Shown: positions 10,495-20,895, numbered from the stretch's first letter. The stretch is 64,000 nucleotides of DNA from Oceanisphaera arctica (GCF_002936955.1 NZ_MPZM01000011.1:29685-93684), one strand, 5' to 3'. Numbers and translations: made by a program. The notes: a model not told the origin generated them from the sequence alone.

Positions 10495-11244
10495 TCAGCG
10501 AACAGCCAGCTGCCGACGTACTGCTTCCAGATCCTCCGGGGTATCAACCCCCGGCGGCGGTATCTCACAGGCATCGGCCAGCGCTATCGACTCGCCATGC
10601 CAGAGCACTCGCAGCTGCTCCAGTTTTTCCAGCTGCTCCAGCGGGCTGACCGGCAACGCCAGGTAGCGGCGAATAAAACCGGCCCGGTAGGCATAGATGC
10701 CGATATGCCGTCGGCAGTGGCCCAAATCCGGTGTGCCGTCGGCCATGCCATCCCGGTCGAAGGGAATGGCGGAGCGGCTGAAATACAGTGCTCGTCCGGC
10801 GTCACTCTGCACCACCTTGACCACATTGGGGTCGGTCAGCTGAGCTACGTGCTCAAGCGGGGTGGCCAGTGTCGCCATGGGCGCATCGCTGTCGGCCAGC
10901 AGGCCGGCCACCTGATCTACCAGAGTCGGCGGCAGCAGCGGCTCGTCACCCTGCACATTCACGACGATGTCATCCGCCGCCAGCCCCAGCAGTTCAACCA
11001 CCTCGGCCAGGCGTTCGGTGCCGGACTCATGATGGGCGCCGGTCATGCAGACCTCGACGCCGCTGTGTGCCAGCGCATCGCGAATACGAACATCGTCGGT
11101 GGCCACCACGACCCGGCCGGCGCCGCTCTGTTGCGCCTGCTCCGCCACTCGCAGAATCATCGGCTTGCCGTGAATATCGGCCAGCGGCTTACCGGGCAGA
11201 CGGGTCGAACTGAAACGGGCGGGGATCACCACGACGAAGCTCAT
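10495..11244 (-). CDS. kdsB: CMP-KDO synthetase (3-deoxy-manno-octulosonate cytidylyltransferase)
   Basis: Activates KDO with CTP for addition to lipid A. It has 249 residues starting at ATG 11244 ([21 protein letters not shown]), where the nucleotide-binding loop RxxSxRLPGKPL is diagnostic. The start codon overlaps the ycaR stop in an ATGA arrangement, indicating translational coupling. The frame extends further upstream, but that extension overlaps ycaR and shows no similarity to the family. Confidence 0.96.
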   Translation of the reverse strand: MSFVVVIPARFSSTRLPGKPLADIHGKPMILRVAEQAQQSGAGRVVVATDDVRIRDALAHSGVEVCMTGAHHESGTERLAEVVELLGLAADDIVVNVQGDEPLLPPTLVDQVAGLLADSDAPMATLATPLEHVAQLTDPNVVKVVQSDAGRALYFSRSAIPFDRDGMADGTPDLGHCRRHIGIYAYRAGFIRRYLALPVSPLEQLEKLEQLRVLWHGESIALADACEIPPPGVDTPEDLEAVRRQLAVR

Positions 11245-11429
11245 GCGGGCAGCTCGTCCAGGTCCAGTTTGCGGGCCCGATTTTCCAGCAGTACCGGAAT
11301 ATTTTCGGTAATGGGATAAGCCAGTCGATCGAAGCGGCAAACCAGTTCGTTATGGGTCCGGTCCAGCTGTAACTTGCCCTTGCATACCGGGCAGGCAATA
11401 ATTTCCACCAGTTTGGCGTCAATCGCCAT
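11241..11429 (-). CDS. ycaR: Trm112-like small zinc-ribbon protein YcaR
   Basis: A 62-residue protein of the UPF0434/Trm112 family, with the CPVCKG knuckle near residue 13 and a further Cys at about 31. It is a conserved neighbour of lpxK and kdsB in gammaproteobacteria. The exact role is unknown; bacterial members are often assumed to be small chaperone-like or methyltransferase-activating subunits. It overlaps lpxK by 11 bp and kdsB by 4 bp, so it is embedded in the operon. Confidence 0.9.
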   Translation of the reverse strand: MAIDAKLVEIIACPVCKGKLQLDRTHNELVCRFDRLAYPITENIPVLLENRARKLDLDELPA

Positions 11430-12381
11430 GATCTAGCTCCTTGAGTCGAGTTAAAAGCAGTTGTTCGAATTCGGCGGGCAATCGGGCATCCACCGGCACA
11501 AACCAGGTATTGTCATGACCCCCCGGCCATTTGACGGCGTCTTTTTCGGTAATCAGCAGCGGCGCCGACTGCAAGCCGGTGAGTTGCTCAGGGGTCACCG
11601 CCTTGTGATCGGCCAGCGCCAGCCGCTGTTCCAGTATAAAGCCCAACTGCTCCAGGGTCGTAAAAAAACGCGGCGGATGACCGATGCCCGCCAGGGCATG
11701 AATGCGGTCGCCCGGCTCGGGGGTGGCCTGTGTGCCGCCGACCGCTTGCAGGGCACCGGGTTCGAGCGTCATCTGGTACTCTCCGGCATAGACCGGGCCG
11801 CCATTATTGATAATCGCATCCACCCGGTCCAGCCGCCACAAGCCCTCGCGCAGGGGGCCCATCGGCAGCAGGTGGCCGTTACCGAAGCGTCGCTTGCCAT
11901 CCACCACCACCAGTTCGATGTCCCGGGCCAGGGCGTAATGCTGCAGGCCGTCGTCGCTGATGATGATATCAACTCCCAGGGACGCCAGCAGGGCCGCCGC
12001 CTCTCCCCGTTTGGGGCCAACGACCACGGGGCAGCCGGTGCGCCTGTGGATCAGCACCGGCTCGTCACCGGCCTGCCCGGGCCCGGTGTTCGCCTCAAGC
12101 AACAGCGGATACTGCTCGGCTTTGCCGCCGTAGCCGCGGCTGATCACCCCGGGGGTATAACCCTGCCGGCGCAGCCACTCTACCAGCCAGACAACCAACG
12201 GTGTCTTGCCGTTGCCGCCCACGGTCAGGTTACCGACCACCACCACCGGCACCGGCGCCCGGTACACCGCCTTGCTCCCCCGCCTGAACAGCCAGCGGCG
12301 CAGGCCGCTGACCAGCGCAAACAGCACGCTCACGGGGGCAAGCAACCACAGCCAGGTGGCGGTTTTGTACCAGGCCTGCAT
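11419..12381 (-). CDS. lpxK: Tetraacyldisaccharide 4'-kinase
   Basis: Inner-membrane lipid A kinase that adds the 4'-phosphate. The 320-residue product has an N-terminal membrane anchor ([19 protein letters not shown]), the Walker A loop [18 protein letters not shown], and the Walker B/catalytic DDGLQHYAL. Its ATG overlaps the msbA stop (TGATG), consistent with one msbA-lpxK transcript that couples lipid A maturation to its flipping. Confidence 0.97.
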   Translation of the reverse strand: MQAWYKTATWLWLLAPVSVLFALVSGLRRWLFRRGSKAVYRAPVPVVVVGNLTVGGNGKTPLVVWLVEWLRRQGYTPGVISRGYGGKAEQYPLLLEANTGPGQAGDEPVLIHRRTGCPVVVGPKRGEAAALLASLGVDIIISDDGLQHYALARDIELVVVDGKRRFGNGHLLPMGPLREGLWRLDRVDAIINNGGPVYAGEYQMTLEPGALQAVGGTQATPEPGDRIHALAGIGHPPRFFTTLEQLGFILEQRLALADHKAVTPEQLTGLQSAPLLITEKDAVKWPGGHDNTWFVPVDARLPAEFEQLLLTRLKELDHGD

Positions 12382-14132
12382 CAGCCCTCGCCGTACTGAA
12401 TGCTTCTGAGCTGGGCATACACGCCCTGGCGCTCAAGCAGCTCGAGGTGAGAGCCCCGCTCCACCACCCGGCCTTCGTCGATCACCAGGATTTCGTCGGC
12501 GTTTTCGATGGTAGACAGGCGATGGGCAATCACCAGCGCGGTTCTGTCTTTGCGCAGGGCGTCCAGCGCCGCCTGAATATGGCGCTCAGACTCGGTGTCC
12601 AGCGCCGAAGTCGCCTCATCCAGGATCAACAACGGCGCATTGCGCAGCAGGGCCCGAGCGATGGCGACACGCTGACGCTGACCACCGGACAGGCTGGCAC
12701 CGTTTTCGCCGATAATGGTGTCGTACCCCTGTTCCAGCTTGTTGATGAATTCATCCGCATAGGCCACCTTGGCCGCCGCGATAATTTGCTCCCGGCTGTA
12801 TTTGCCTTCGGCCGCATAGGCGATATTGTTGGCGATGGTGTCGTTGAACAGATGTACCTGCTGGGACACCAGCGCAAACTGACGGCGCAAATCGCTCAAT
12901 TTGTACTCGCGCAGGTCCACGCCGTCGAGGCGGATTTCGCCGGCATCGATATCGTAGAAACGGGTCAGCAGGCTGGCGATGGTGCTCTTGCCGGAGCCGG
13001 AGCGACCGACCAGTGCTATGGTCTTGCCGGGCTCAAGTGTGAAACTCACGTCCTTCAGCGCCGCATTTTCCTTGGTGGGATAGGTAAAGCCGACCCGGTC
13101 AAATTCGATCTGGCCACGGGCCCGGTCCAGAGGCCGGGTGCCCTGATCCTTCTCTCCTTCGCTATCGATCAGGCCGAACAGACTCTGACAGGCGGCGATA
13201 CCGCGCTGATAGGAGGCATTGACCTGGGTCAGGCTCTTGAGCGGGCGCATCAGCATCATCATGGAGGTGACGATGACGGTAAAAGTGCCGGGGGTCAGTT
13301 GGTCCTGAATGTTGTCGAAGGTAGAGACATACAAGAGGATGGCCAGGGCGCTGGAGGCAATCACCTGTACCAGAGGGGTACCGATGGAGTCTGCCGCCAC
13401 CATCTTCATGTTCTGCTGGCGCACCGCATTGCTGACCCGGTGAAAACGACCCGACTCCACCTTCTGGCCGTTGAACATCAGCACTTCTTTATGGCCTTTC
13501 AGCATCTGCTCCGTGCTGCTGGTGATGTTGCCCATCGCATCCTGCATGCCGCGACTGAGGCGACGAAAACGACGGCTGATCACCGCTATCATGACCCCGA
13601 CTACGGGACCGACCGCGAAGAAGATCAGCGACAGCTGCCAGGAATGATAGAACATCAGCCCCAGCAGGCCGATCACGGTGGCGCCTTCGCGCACCAGGGT
13701 CACCAGGGTCGAGCTTGCCGCCGACGACACCTGAGAGGCGTCGTAGGTCACCTTGGACAGCAGGTTGCCGCTGTTATTGCGATCGAAAAAGGCCACCGGC
13801 ATCGCCATCAGCTTGCCGAACACCTGCTGCTGCAGCGACATCACCACATGGTTGCCGACCCAGGCCATGCAATAGCCAGACAAAAAGGTACAGACACCGC
13901 GCAGAAATACGATGCCGATAACAAACAGCGGCATCCATTTCAGCACGTTGGGATCCTGACCGGTGAGTCCTTCATCGATCAGTGGCTTGATGGAATAGAC
14001 AAAGGTGGTATCGACGGCCGCATAGCCCGCCATGCCGATAATGGCGGCCACCAGACCGAGTTTGCGCTCCTTCACATACCCCAGCAACCGCTTGAGCACG
14101 GGCCAGGAAGAGGAGTGGTCATCTTGGGACAT
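12381..14132 (-). CDS. msbA: Lipid A export ABC transporter (permease plus ATPase)
   Basis: A homodimeric flippase that moves lipid A-core across the inner membrane. In 583 residues it has six transmembrane helices in the first ~320, then a nucleotide-binding domain with Walker A GRSGSGKST, Q-loop VSQQVHLF, signature LSGGQRQR and Walker B LLILDEATSALD with the H-loop (AHRLST). It is directly upstream of lpxK and 27 bp after comEC, the same order as ycaI-msbA-lpxK in E. coli. Confidence 0.97.
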   Translation of the reverse strand: MSQDDHSSSWPVLKRLLGYVKERKLGLVAAIIGMAGYAAVDTTFVYSIKPLIDEGLTGQDPNVLKWMPLFVIGIVFLRGVCTFLSGYCMAWVGNHVVMSLQQQVFGKLMAMPVAFFDRNNSGNLLSKVTYDASQVSSAASSTLVTLVREGATVIGLLGLMFYHSWQLSLIFFAVGPVVGVMIAVISRRFRRLSRGMQDAMGNITSSTEQMLKGHKEVLMFNGQKVESGRFHRVSNAVRQQNMKMVAADSIGTPLVQVIASSALAILLYVSTFDNIQDQLTPGTFTVIVTSMMMLMRPLKSLTQVNASYQRGIAACQSLFGLIDSEGEKDQGTRPLDRARGQIEFDRVGFTYPTKENAALKDVSFTLEPGKTIALVGRSGSGKSTIASLLTRFYDIDAGEIRLDGVDLREYKLSDLRRQFALVSQQVHLFNDTIANNIAYAAEGKYSREQIIAAAKVAYADEFINKLEQGYDTIIGENGASLSGGQRQRVAIARALLRNAPLLILDEATSALDTESERHIQAALDALRKDRTALVIAHRLSTIENADEILVIDEGRVVERGSHLELLERQGVYAQLRSIQYGEG

Positions 14133-14159
14133 AAAGTCTCTGCCTTGAAAAACGAGGCG

Positions 14160-16394
14160 CTATTCTAACGGCTTACTGGGTCTCCCGCCAGTCGTCAACC
14201 AGGCATTGAGCCGATGATACCAGGGGCCGGGCCGCCGGGACTGCAGCAGCCGCCAGCGGTGACCGTCTGAGACCAGGTGCACCATGCCATGATCTCCCGT
14301 GATCAACTGGGTCACCCCCTGGCGGTTGAAGCGGGCCACCACCTCGGAAGACGGAAAGCCCCAGCGATTGGCAAAACCGGCGGTATGCACCACCCAGTCC
14401 GGTGCCACCGCCCGGATAAAGGCGTCGCTGGAAGAGCTGCGACTGCCATGATGGGGGCTCAGCAACAGCTGGGCCCCCACCGGCTGACCCAAAGCCAGCA
14501 GGCCCTGCTCGGCCTTGGCTTCTATGTCTCCGGTCAGCAGCAAAGACACTGTGCCATCCCCTATATGCAGCACACAGGAGTCGTTGTTGCGATGGCCACT
14601 CGGGGTGACCGGCCACAGTGCCCGCATCGTCAGTATCCCCCAAACTTCCACTTGCCCCGCACGACAATGCAGCCCGTCCGGCCAGACACCCCGTCGAAAG
14701 TGCACCGGCAGAGTCGCGGCCAGATATTCCCGGTTTCCGCTATGATCCCGGTCGTCGTGACTGACCACCAGATAGTCGAGCTCGTCGATGCCCAGTCGGG
14801 TCAGCAGCGGCAGTATCACCCCGTCGGCCATGTTGAAACCCGAGTCGAAGCGGTTGCCGGTGTCATAGAGCAGCGCCCGCCGGCCCTGGGTCACCAGTAC
14901 CGAGAGCCCCTGCCCCACATCCAGTATCCGCACCTCCCAGCGGGGCTGTGGCCCTTGTTTAAGCAGGATCGGTTGAAGTACGCCCGGTTGCAGCAAGACC
15001 AGATACATGCCCAGCGCCATCAGCCAGCGCGCCCTGGGTAACAGCCCGGCAAGCGACAGCAAAAACAGCAACAGCCAAAGCCCCTGGGCCCGGGCCGACA
15101 AAGCCTGCCAGGGCGACAGGCTGTCATTCAGCCAGTGCAGCCCATTCATCAAGGGCTCGAACAGGGCGTTCAGCAATACCAGCACCGCCATGGCAATCCC
15201 GGGTGCCGGCAGCAACAGCAGACAGGCCAGCAGCAACAGCGGGATCAGCAGCAGCGAAAACAAAGGGATCAACAGCATGTTGACCGGCAACGACAGCCAG
15301 CTGATGCCGCCGAACAGCAGGATAATCAGCGGCAGCAACAGCAGACTCAACCCCAGCTGCAATCGCCACAGGCTGCGTCCCTCAAGCCAGCCGGCACTCA
15401 CCAGCAGGGCGGCCACCGCCAGCACCGACAGCCAGAACCCCAGATCCAGCGCCAGCCAGGGCATGACCGCCAGCAGCAGCGTCATGGTCAGCAATAACAG
15501 GCGTCGGCCGCTCCAGAAGCGTCCCCAGCAAAACAAGCCCAGCCACAGCAGCAACATCAGCAGCGCCCGCTGGGTGGGCACCGAAAAACCCGCCAGCCAG
15601 GCATACCCCAGTGCCAGCCCTCCCGCCACCACAGCGGCCAGTAGCCGACTGCCACTCAGGCGCCCGGCCAGCAGCCCCAGCCCCGCCACCAGCCCGATAT
15701 GCAGGCCGGAGATGGCAAATAGATGGCTCACCCCCAGACCACGCAACATATCCCAGTCTGCCTGCTTCAGCCCGCTGCGATCCCCCACACTCAGGGCCAG
15801 CAGCCAGCGCCGGCCAGGCAAGTCGGCCGTCATGGTCCCGATATGTCGTGCCAGCCGGGTACGGTTTGATGCATCGGCGGCCTGGTGTCCCAGGGTGCCG
15901 GTCAGATAGCCACGGGCCGTGATCCCCTGCCCCAGCAGCCAGCGTGCACTGTTGAAGCTGCCCGGGTTATGCAGACTGTGGGCTGGCTGTAACCGACTGA
16001 TCGACTGAATATTATCCCCGACGGCCGGCATCTCGTCCGGGCCATACCAGGACAGCAGCACCCGCGGCCGGGGGGAAAGTGCTTGACCATTCAGGCTTTT
16101 CAGACTGACAATCAGCCTACTTGCGCCACGCTCCCGGTGCTGAACACTGTCTACCGTACCGGCGACAAGCTGGCTGCGCTGGAACAAGTCGGGAGAGTGC
16201 AGCCAACTCAGTTGCCAGTGGCTGTAACACAGCGCCCAGACCAACCCGAACAACAGGCAGGCCATCGCCGGCCTTGGCCGCCAGCACAAGCAGCCCAGAC
16301 AAACCAGTGGCAACCACCAGTCCCAGGCGGGAAGCCAGGGCCAGATCATGATGGTTGATATGCCGAAGCAGAAAAAGAACAGCCGCTTATCCAT
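14160..16394 (-). CDS. comEC: ComEC/Rec2 family DNA internalisation channel
   Basis: Putative inner-membrane channel for single-stranded DNA uptake during transformation. In 744 residues it has an N-terminal DUF4131-type region, a long multi-helix competence domain in the middle, and a C-terminal metallo-beta-lactamase-like domain with SHDDRDHSGN and LSPHHGSRSSSS. It is full length and intact. It starts 27 bp from a divergently transcribed DUF2062 gene. Whether the strain is competent cannot be told from this alone. Confidence 0.93.
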   Translation of the reverse strand: MDKRLFFFCFGISTIMIWPWLPAWDWWLPLVCLGCLCWRPRPAMACLLFGLVWALCYSHWQLSWLHSPDLFQRSQLVAGTVDSVQHRERGASRLIVSLKSLNGQALSPRPRVLLSWYGPDEMPAVGDNIQSISRLQPAHSLHNPGSFNSARWLLGQGITARGYLTGTLGHQAADASNRTRLARHIGTMTADLPGRRWLLALSVGDRSGLKQADWDMLRGLGVSHLFAISGLHIGLVAGLGLLAGRLSGSRLLAAVVAGGLALGYAWLAGFSVPTQRALLMLLLWLGLFCWGRFWSGRRLLLLTMTLLLAVMPWLALDLGFWLSVLAVAALLVSAGWLEGRSLWRLQLGLSLLLLPLIILLFGGISWLSLPVNMLLIPLFSLLLIPLLLLACLLLLPAPGIAMAVLVLLNALFEPLMNGLHWLNDSLSPWQALSARAQGLWLLLFLLSLAGLLPRARWLMALGMYLVLLQPGVLQPILLKQGPQPRWEVRILDVGQGLSVLVTQGRRALLYDTGNRFDSGFNMADGVILPLLTRLGIDELDYLVVSHDDRDHSGNREYLAATLPVHFRRGVWPDGLHCRAGQVEVWGILTMRALWPVTPSGHRNNDSCVLHIGDGTVSLLLTGDIEAKAEQGLLALGQPVGAQLLLSPHHGSRSSSSDAFIRAVAPDWVVHTAGFANRWGFPSSEVVARFNRQGVTQLITGDHGMVHLVSDGHRWRLLQSRRPGPWYHRLNAWLTTGGRPSKPLE

Positions 16395-16421
16395 CCGATA
16401 AGTATTGCGGACCTGGAACAG

Positions 16422-16934
16422 ATGCCAAAAAAGACGTTAAAACGCCTGATGCCCGATCCGGGCACCATTAAAAACCACAAGTACCTGAGCCTGCTTGGCA
16501 GCAGACTGCACGACAATAACCTGTGGCATCTCAATCGGCATTCGGCCGCCGGCGCCTTTGCCGTCGGTCTGTGTTGTGCCTGGCTGCCCATCCCCTTTCA
16601 GATGGTGCTGGCCGCCGTGCTGGCCATGACCTTCAGGGTCAACCTGCCGCTGTCGGCGGTGCTGGTCTGGATAAGCAACCCGCTGACCATGCCGCCGATG
16701 TTCTATTTTGCCTATCGGCTCGGCTCTTTTCTGCTCGACAGGCCCCAGCAATACAAACACTTCGAACTAAGCCTGAGCTGGCTAAGCAGCGCCATGACCA
16801 CAGCCGGACCCTCTTTACTGCTGGGCTGCGGGGTCATGGCCCTGGTCAGTTCGGCGACCGGCTTCATGGTGATCCACGGGCTCTGGCGCTGGACGGTGTC
16901 GCGCCGCTGGAAACTGCGCAGGCGTCACCGCTGA
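16422..16934 (+). CDS. DUF2062 membrane protein, copy 1
   Basis: A 170-residue DUF2062 protein of unknown function. The core reads NRHSAAGAFAVGLCCAWLPI, then a hydrophobic helix and SNPLTMPPMFYFAYRLG, a signature of the family; at least two more hydrophobic segments follow and the tail is very basic (RRWKLRRRHR). It is divergent from comEC and overlaps a paralogue by one base (TGATG). Confidence 0.85.
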   Translation: MPKKTLKRLMPDPGTIKNHKYLSLLGSRLHDNNLWHLNRHSAAGAFAVGLCCAWLPIPFQMVLAAVLAMTFRVNLPLSAVLVWISNPLTMPPMFYFAYRLGSFLLDRPQQYKHFELSLSWLSSAMTTAGPSLLLGCGVMALVSSATGFMVIHGLWRWTVSRRWKLRRRHR

Positions 16935-17440
16935 TGCTGCGCCAGTGGTTGCGAGACCGGATGCCAAGCCAGGACACCCTGCGTCAGCATCGCATACTGG
17001 CCCTGTTCGGCGAACGCCTGCTCGATCCCGACTACTGGTGCTGCAACCGCCATTCTGCCGCCGTGGCGGTGGCCGCCGGTCTCTTTGCCGCCTGGATGCC
17101 CCTGCCCATGCATACCCTGGTGGCCATTGGTCTGGCCGTGCAGTTTCGCGGCTACCTGCCGCTGGCCATCGCCATGGTGTGGGTCAACAACCCGCTCACC
17201 CTGGCACCGATGTTTTACTTCGCCTACCGGCTCGGCGCCCGGTTGCTGGATACCCCCGAACTGGTGTTCAACGGCTCACTGGAGCAAGAGGCCCTGGCCA
17301 TGGCGATCCCCCTGCTGACCGGCACCCTGCTGATGGGGCTGAGTTGCGCCCTGCTGGGCTGGATAATCACCCGACTGGGCTGGCGCTGGAAGGTACAACT
17401 GGCCTGGAAACTACGGCGAGAAAAACGGCGGGAACAATAA
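16934..17440 (+). CDS. DUF2062 membrane protein, copy 2
   Basis: A 168-residue paralogue of the gene just upstream, starting at ATG 16934 inside the stop of copy 1. It shares NRHSAAVAVAAGLFAAWMP, NNPLTLAPMFYFAYRLG and a basic C-terminus (RREKRREQ). The two copies look like a tandem duplication that has diverged widely outside the core. Function is unknown; coupled translation suggests the products work as a pair or heteromer. Confidence 0.82.
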   Translation: MLRQWLRDRMPSQDTLRQHRILALFGERLLDPDYWCCNRHSAAVAVAAGLFAAWMPLPMHTLVAIGLAVQFRGYLPLAIAMVWVNNPLTLAPMFYFAYRLGARLLDTPELVFNGSLEQEALAMAIPLLTGTLLMGLSCALLGWIITRLGWRWKVQLAWKLRREKRREQ

Positions 17441-17448
17441 GCAACAAC

Positions 17449-17618
17449 ACCCCGCCTCCCCCTGGTGAATATCCGCTGTTATGCCTGTCACGCCGCTGCC
17501 AAGGGGGAGGAGCAATTCGGCTCTGGTGATCAGCCTAACTCTGTGTACTCCCTCCCCTTAACCCCGGTCTGTCAGAACAACAGCGGGGTGCAACGCAAGG
17601 GGAGGGTCGGGGTGGAGT
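17449..17618. repeat. Two C/G-rich intergenic palindromic repeats
   Basis: The convergent gap between DUF2062 and lolE holds two repeat types. At 17449-17513 a CCCCGCCTCCCCCT box is mirrored by AAGGGGGAGGAGC. At 17548-17618 CTCCCTCCCCTTA is mirrored by CAACGCAAGGGGAGGG. Both types recur together at 44858-45022, and the second also at 63923-63994. No gene is seen in the gap. Confidence 0.75.
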
Positions 17619-17664
17619 TACTGCATATCACTCATTTCTTACAGCTTATCGCTTAAAGCTGCTT

Positions 17665-18906
17665 TTAAGCTTCTCCCAGCAACTGCCTTGGCAGCAGCTT
17701 GCCCGCGCGCCAGGCCGGATAAAGGGTGGCGATAAAAATCAGCACCAACGCCGAACCGGTCACCAGCCATAAATCCGCCCAGTGAAACTCGGTGGGAATG
17801 AAGTCGATGAAATACACCTCCGGGTTCAGGAACTGATGCCCGGTCAGGCGTTCCAGACCCGCCACCAGCTCGGACAACCGGGTCGCCAGCAGTAGCCCCA
17901 GGGCGCCGCCGATCAGCACGCCGGTTACGCCGTTAAGCAGGCCCTGCACCATGAAGGCACCGCGGATCTGCCAGGGCCCCGCCCCCATGGTCTTGAGGAT
18001 GGCGATATCGCCTTTTTTCTCGTTCACCGCCATCACCAGGGTCGAGACGATGTTGAAGCTGGCCACCGCCATCACCAGCAGCAGCACCACTATCATCAGG
18101 GTGCGCACCAGCTGTATGTCTCTATAAACATTGCCCTGGCTTTCCATCCAGCTGCTCACATAAAACGGCGCCGGCAGGCCCATGCCCGCATTCATGGTCA
18201 GGCGGTCGGCTGCCAGCACCTCATTCACCCGCAAATGAAAGCCGGAGATAGTATCACCCAGCTCTTTCAGCTCCTGGGCATCCTGCAGATGGGTATAGCC
18301 CAGCACGGTGTCGAGCTGACCGCCGATGCTCACCACTCCCTCCAGAGTAAAACTGTGCCGCCGGGGCGAGCCAAAGCCCTGACTGCCCGGCGAGGGCAGC
18401 AGCAAGGACACCCGGTCGCCTACCTCCAGCTCCAGCTGCTCGGCGATGGCCTTGCCGAGGATCAGCCCCCGCTCACCAGGAACCAGCACATTCAGGCTGG
18501 CGCCGCCGAGGTAGGGCGTCAGCTCCGATACTTTCGACTCAAGCTCCGGCACCACGCCCTGCAGTTGCACCGCCTTCAGCTTGTCGCCCCTGCTGAGCAG
18601 CCCTTCCAGCGGCACATAGGGCGACACCGCCAGTATGCCGGGTGCGGCCTCCATCTCGCTGACCATGTCGCGCCAGCCTTCGACCGGCCCCTCGGCGGTA
18701 TGAAGCTGGCCGTGAGGCAGCACCGACAGGATGCGGTTTTCCAGCTCGCGTTCGAAGCCGTTCATCGCCGACAACCCCAGGATCAGCGCACTGACCCCGA
18801 TGGCGATGCCCAGAATCGAGGCCACCGAAATAAAGGAAATAAAGCGGTTGCGCCGCCGGGCCCGGCTGAAACGCCAGCCCAGAAAGACACTTAACGGACG
18901 AAACAT
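17665..18906 (-). CDS. lolE: Lipoprotein-releasing ABC transporter permease LolE
   Basis: Inner-membrane subunit of LolCDE, which extracts outer-membrane lipoproteins and hands them to LolA. It has 413 residues: an N-terminal helix (ISFISVASILGIAIGVSALI), a large periplasmic domain to about residue 260, then three C-terminal helices (FtsX/MacB fold). It is assigned LolE rather than LolC because it is the last gene of the C-D-E order. The ATG overlaps the lolD stop (TGATG). Confidence 0.92.
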   Translation of the reverse strand: MFRPLSVFLGWRFSRARRRNRFISFISVASILGIAIGVSALILGLSAMNGFERELENRILSVLPHGQLHTAEGPVEGWRDMVSEMEAAPGILAVSPYVPLEGLLSRGDKLKAVQLQGVVPELESKVSELTPYLGGASLNVLVPGERGLILGKAIAEQLELEVGDRVSLLLPSPGSQGFGSPRRHSFTLEGVVSIGGQLDTVLGYTHLQDAQELKELGDTISGFHLRVNEVLAADRLTMNAGMGLPAPFYVSSWMESQGNVYRDIQLVRTLMIVVLLLVMAVASFNIVSTLVMAVNEKKGDIAILKTMGAGPWQIRGAFMVQGLLNGVTGVLIGGALGLLLATRLSELVAGLERLTGHQFLNPEVYFIDFIPTEFHWADLWLVTGSALVLIFIATLYPAWRAGKLLPRQLLGEA

Positions 18907-19623
18907 CAGCCTTGCTCCTGCTGTCGGCTATCAACCAGGCCGCCGTCCACCAAGCGGCCATCTACCAGCCGGCATTGTCGGTCGAGCCGGGCGGCCAGCG
19001 CCAGATCGTGGGTCACCACCACCAGGCCGGTGCCCAGCTCGCTTTGCAATTCGGCCAGCAGCGCAAACACCTCGGCGGCGTCTGTGGGCGTCCAGGTTAC
19101 CGGTAGGCTCATCGGCCAGCACCTAGCCGGGGGTCTTGTTGACCAGGGCCCGGGCGATGGCCACCCGCTGGCGCTCACCGCCAGACAGGGCCGAGGGTCG
19201 GTGATCCAGCCGGTGACCCAGCCCCACCCGCCGGAGCAGGGCTTCGGCCTGCTCTTTGGCCTCGCTTACCGGCCGACCGGCAATCAGCAAGGGCATGGCG
19301 GCGTTTTCCAGGGCGCTGAACTCGCCCAGCAGGTGATGAAATTGATAGACAAAGCCCAATTTCTGGTTACGAAACCGGGCCTGGCTGCGGGCCGACATCT
19401 GGTGCAGGTCTTCCCCTTCCACCAGCACCCGGCCATGGGTCGGGGCATCCAGGCTGCCGAGCAGATGCAGCAGGGTACTCTTTCCCGAGCCGGAACTGCC
19501 CACCACCGCCAGGCTTTCGCCGGCGGAAAGTTGAAGGCTGATGCCATCCAGTATGGTGACCGGTTGCGCCCCGTCCTGATGGGTTTTACCCAGATTCTCG
19601 ACCACTAACAGGGGGTTATTCAT
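18906..19623 (-). pseudogene. lolD: LolD ATPase, disrupted by an in-frame amber codon and a frameshift as sequenced
   Basis: ATPase of LolCDE. The first 166 codons are good LolD: Walker [11 protein letters not shown], then [20 protein letters not shown] at 19123-19125 then interrupts the frame just before Walker B; VLADEPTGNLDA continues in the same frame, and about 12 codons later the homology moves to another frame (AEVFALLAELQSELGTG, VVVTHDL). Compared with the usual spacing, this stretch of about 60 bp carries three extra bases before Walker B and one extra A near 19083-19086. lolCDE is essential in relatives and lolC/lolE are intact, so a local sequencing or assembly error is a serious alternative to real decay. 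Confidence 0.85.
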
Positions 19624-20827
19624 AACGCAAAGCCTCGGCTGGATGAACCCGTGACGCCCGCCAGGCCGGATAAAGGCTGGCCAGAACGCACAGTAATAAA
19701 GTGGAAAACAACACCATGATCAGTTGCCCCGGCAACAGTAACACCGGCAGCTGGTTGCCCCCGGCGGCGGAATAAAAGTTGATGCCCATCAGGTTAAGCA
19801 CCCCGTCCAGATTCAGGCTCAGCAGCAGGCCCAGAGCAAAGCCCAGCAGGCTGCCCAGCACGCCGCTGAAACCGCCCTGGATCATGAACACCGCCATCAC
19901 CCGGTAACGGCTCAGGCCCAGGGTTTGCAGCATGGCGATTTCGGCTTCCTTGTCGGTCACCACCATCACCATGGCCGACAGAATATTGAAGGCCGCCACC
20001 AGGATGATCAGCGCCAGCATCAGGCTCATCAACCGTTTCTCCATTGCCACCGCCTGAAACAGCTCACCCCGGCTCTGCTGCCAGGTTTCGTATTTCAGCC
20101 CTTGTGGCAGGGCCGGCAGCCGTGACAGCTCGAAGGGGTCGGTCAGCCACAGACGCAGGCCGGAGGCCTGACCCGGCGCATAGCGCAGCAGGCGGGCCGC
20201 ATCGTCGAGCCGGGCCAGCACCAGCTGCCGGTCTACGTCGTTACCGGTACTGAAGGTGCCCACCAGAGTAAAGAGTCGCTGGCTCGGCACCCGACCCAGG
20301 GGTGTGAATCGGCTGCCCTCGGTCACCGTTACCCGCACCTGATCGCCAGGCACCACGCCAAGGCTTCGGGCCACACCCGCGCCCATCACCAGGCCATAAG
20401 GCAGATATTCGAAATATTCCCGGGTGCGCGGATCCAGCCCCTGCAGCAATTTATCCTGGTTATTGGCCGGATCCAGGCCGTAGAGCTCGACCCCGGTCAG
20501 ATGACCCGGGCCCTGCACCATGGCCTCGGCACTGATAAAGGGCGTGGCGGCGGTCACCACCGAATCGGGAGCAAACAATTCCCGGTACTGGTCCGGCTCG
20601 TCCAGTCGGCGCTGGTCGTTGGTCACAATGGCATGGGGAATAACACCGAGCATGTGATCTTTCATCTGTTGCTCGAAGCCGTTCATCACCGCCGACACCA
20701 AAATCAGGGCGGTCACACCCAGCAGAATACCGATGGTGGAAAAGCCGGAAACAAAGGACGCGAAGCTGCGTCGCCCCCGGGCCCCGGCATAGCGTAAACC
20801 CAACATCAGCGTCAGGGGTTGAAACAT
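19616..20827 (-). CDS. lolC: Lipoprotein-releasing ABC transporter permease LolC
   Basis: First gene of lolCDE; 403 residues with the same plan as LolE: an N-terminal helix ([21 protein letters not shown]), a periplasmic domain, and three C-terminal helices ending [17 protein letters not shown]. In Enterobacteria LolC holds LolA through a periplasmic hook. The start at 20827 follows a GGAAG site. It overlaps lolD by 8 bp. Confidence 0.93.
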   Translation of the reverse strand: MFQPLTLMLGLRYAGARGRRSFASFVSGFSTIGILLGVTALILVSAVMNGFEQQMKDHMLGVIPHAIVTNDQRRLDEPDQYRELFAPDSVVTAATPFISAEAMVQGPGHLTGVELYGLDPANNQDKLLQGLDPRTREYFEYLPYGLVMGAGVARSLGVVPGDQVRVTVTEGSRFTPLGRVPSQRLFTLVGTFSTGNDVDRQLVLARLDDAARLLRYAPGQASGLRLWLTDPFELSRLPALPQGLKYETWQQSRGELFQAVAMEKRLMSLMLALIILVAAFNILSAMVMVVTDKEAEIAMLQTLGLSRYRVMAVFMIQGGFSGVLGSLLGFALGLLLSLNLDGVLNLMGINFYSAAGGNQLPVLLLPGQLIMVLFSTLLLCVLASLYPAWRASRVHPAEALRYE

Positions 20828-20895
20828 GGTGTAATCTTCCGTTTTTTAAAGGGTTTTACGTCACCCGCAAGTTGCGGAATAATAAAGGCATGTGA

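Noticed and set aside
19123..19125. Programmed readthrough or pyrrolysine at the lolD amber codon
   Set aside because: A frameshift follows within about 40 bp and local codon spacing is wrong, so readthrough would not restore LolD.
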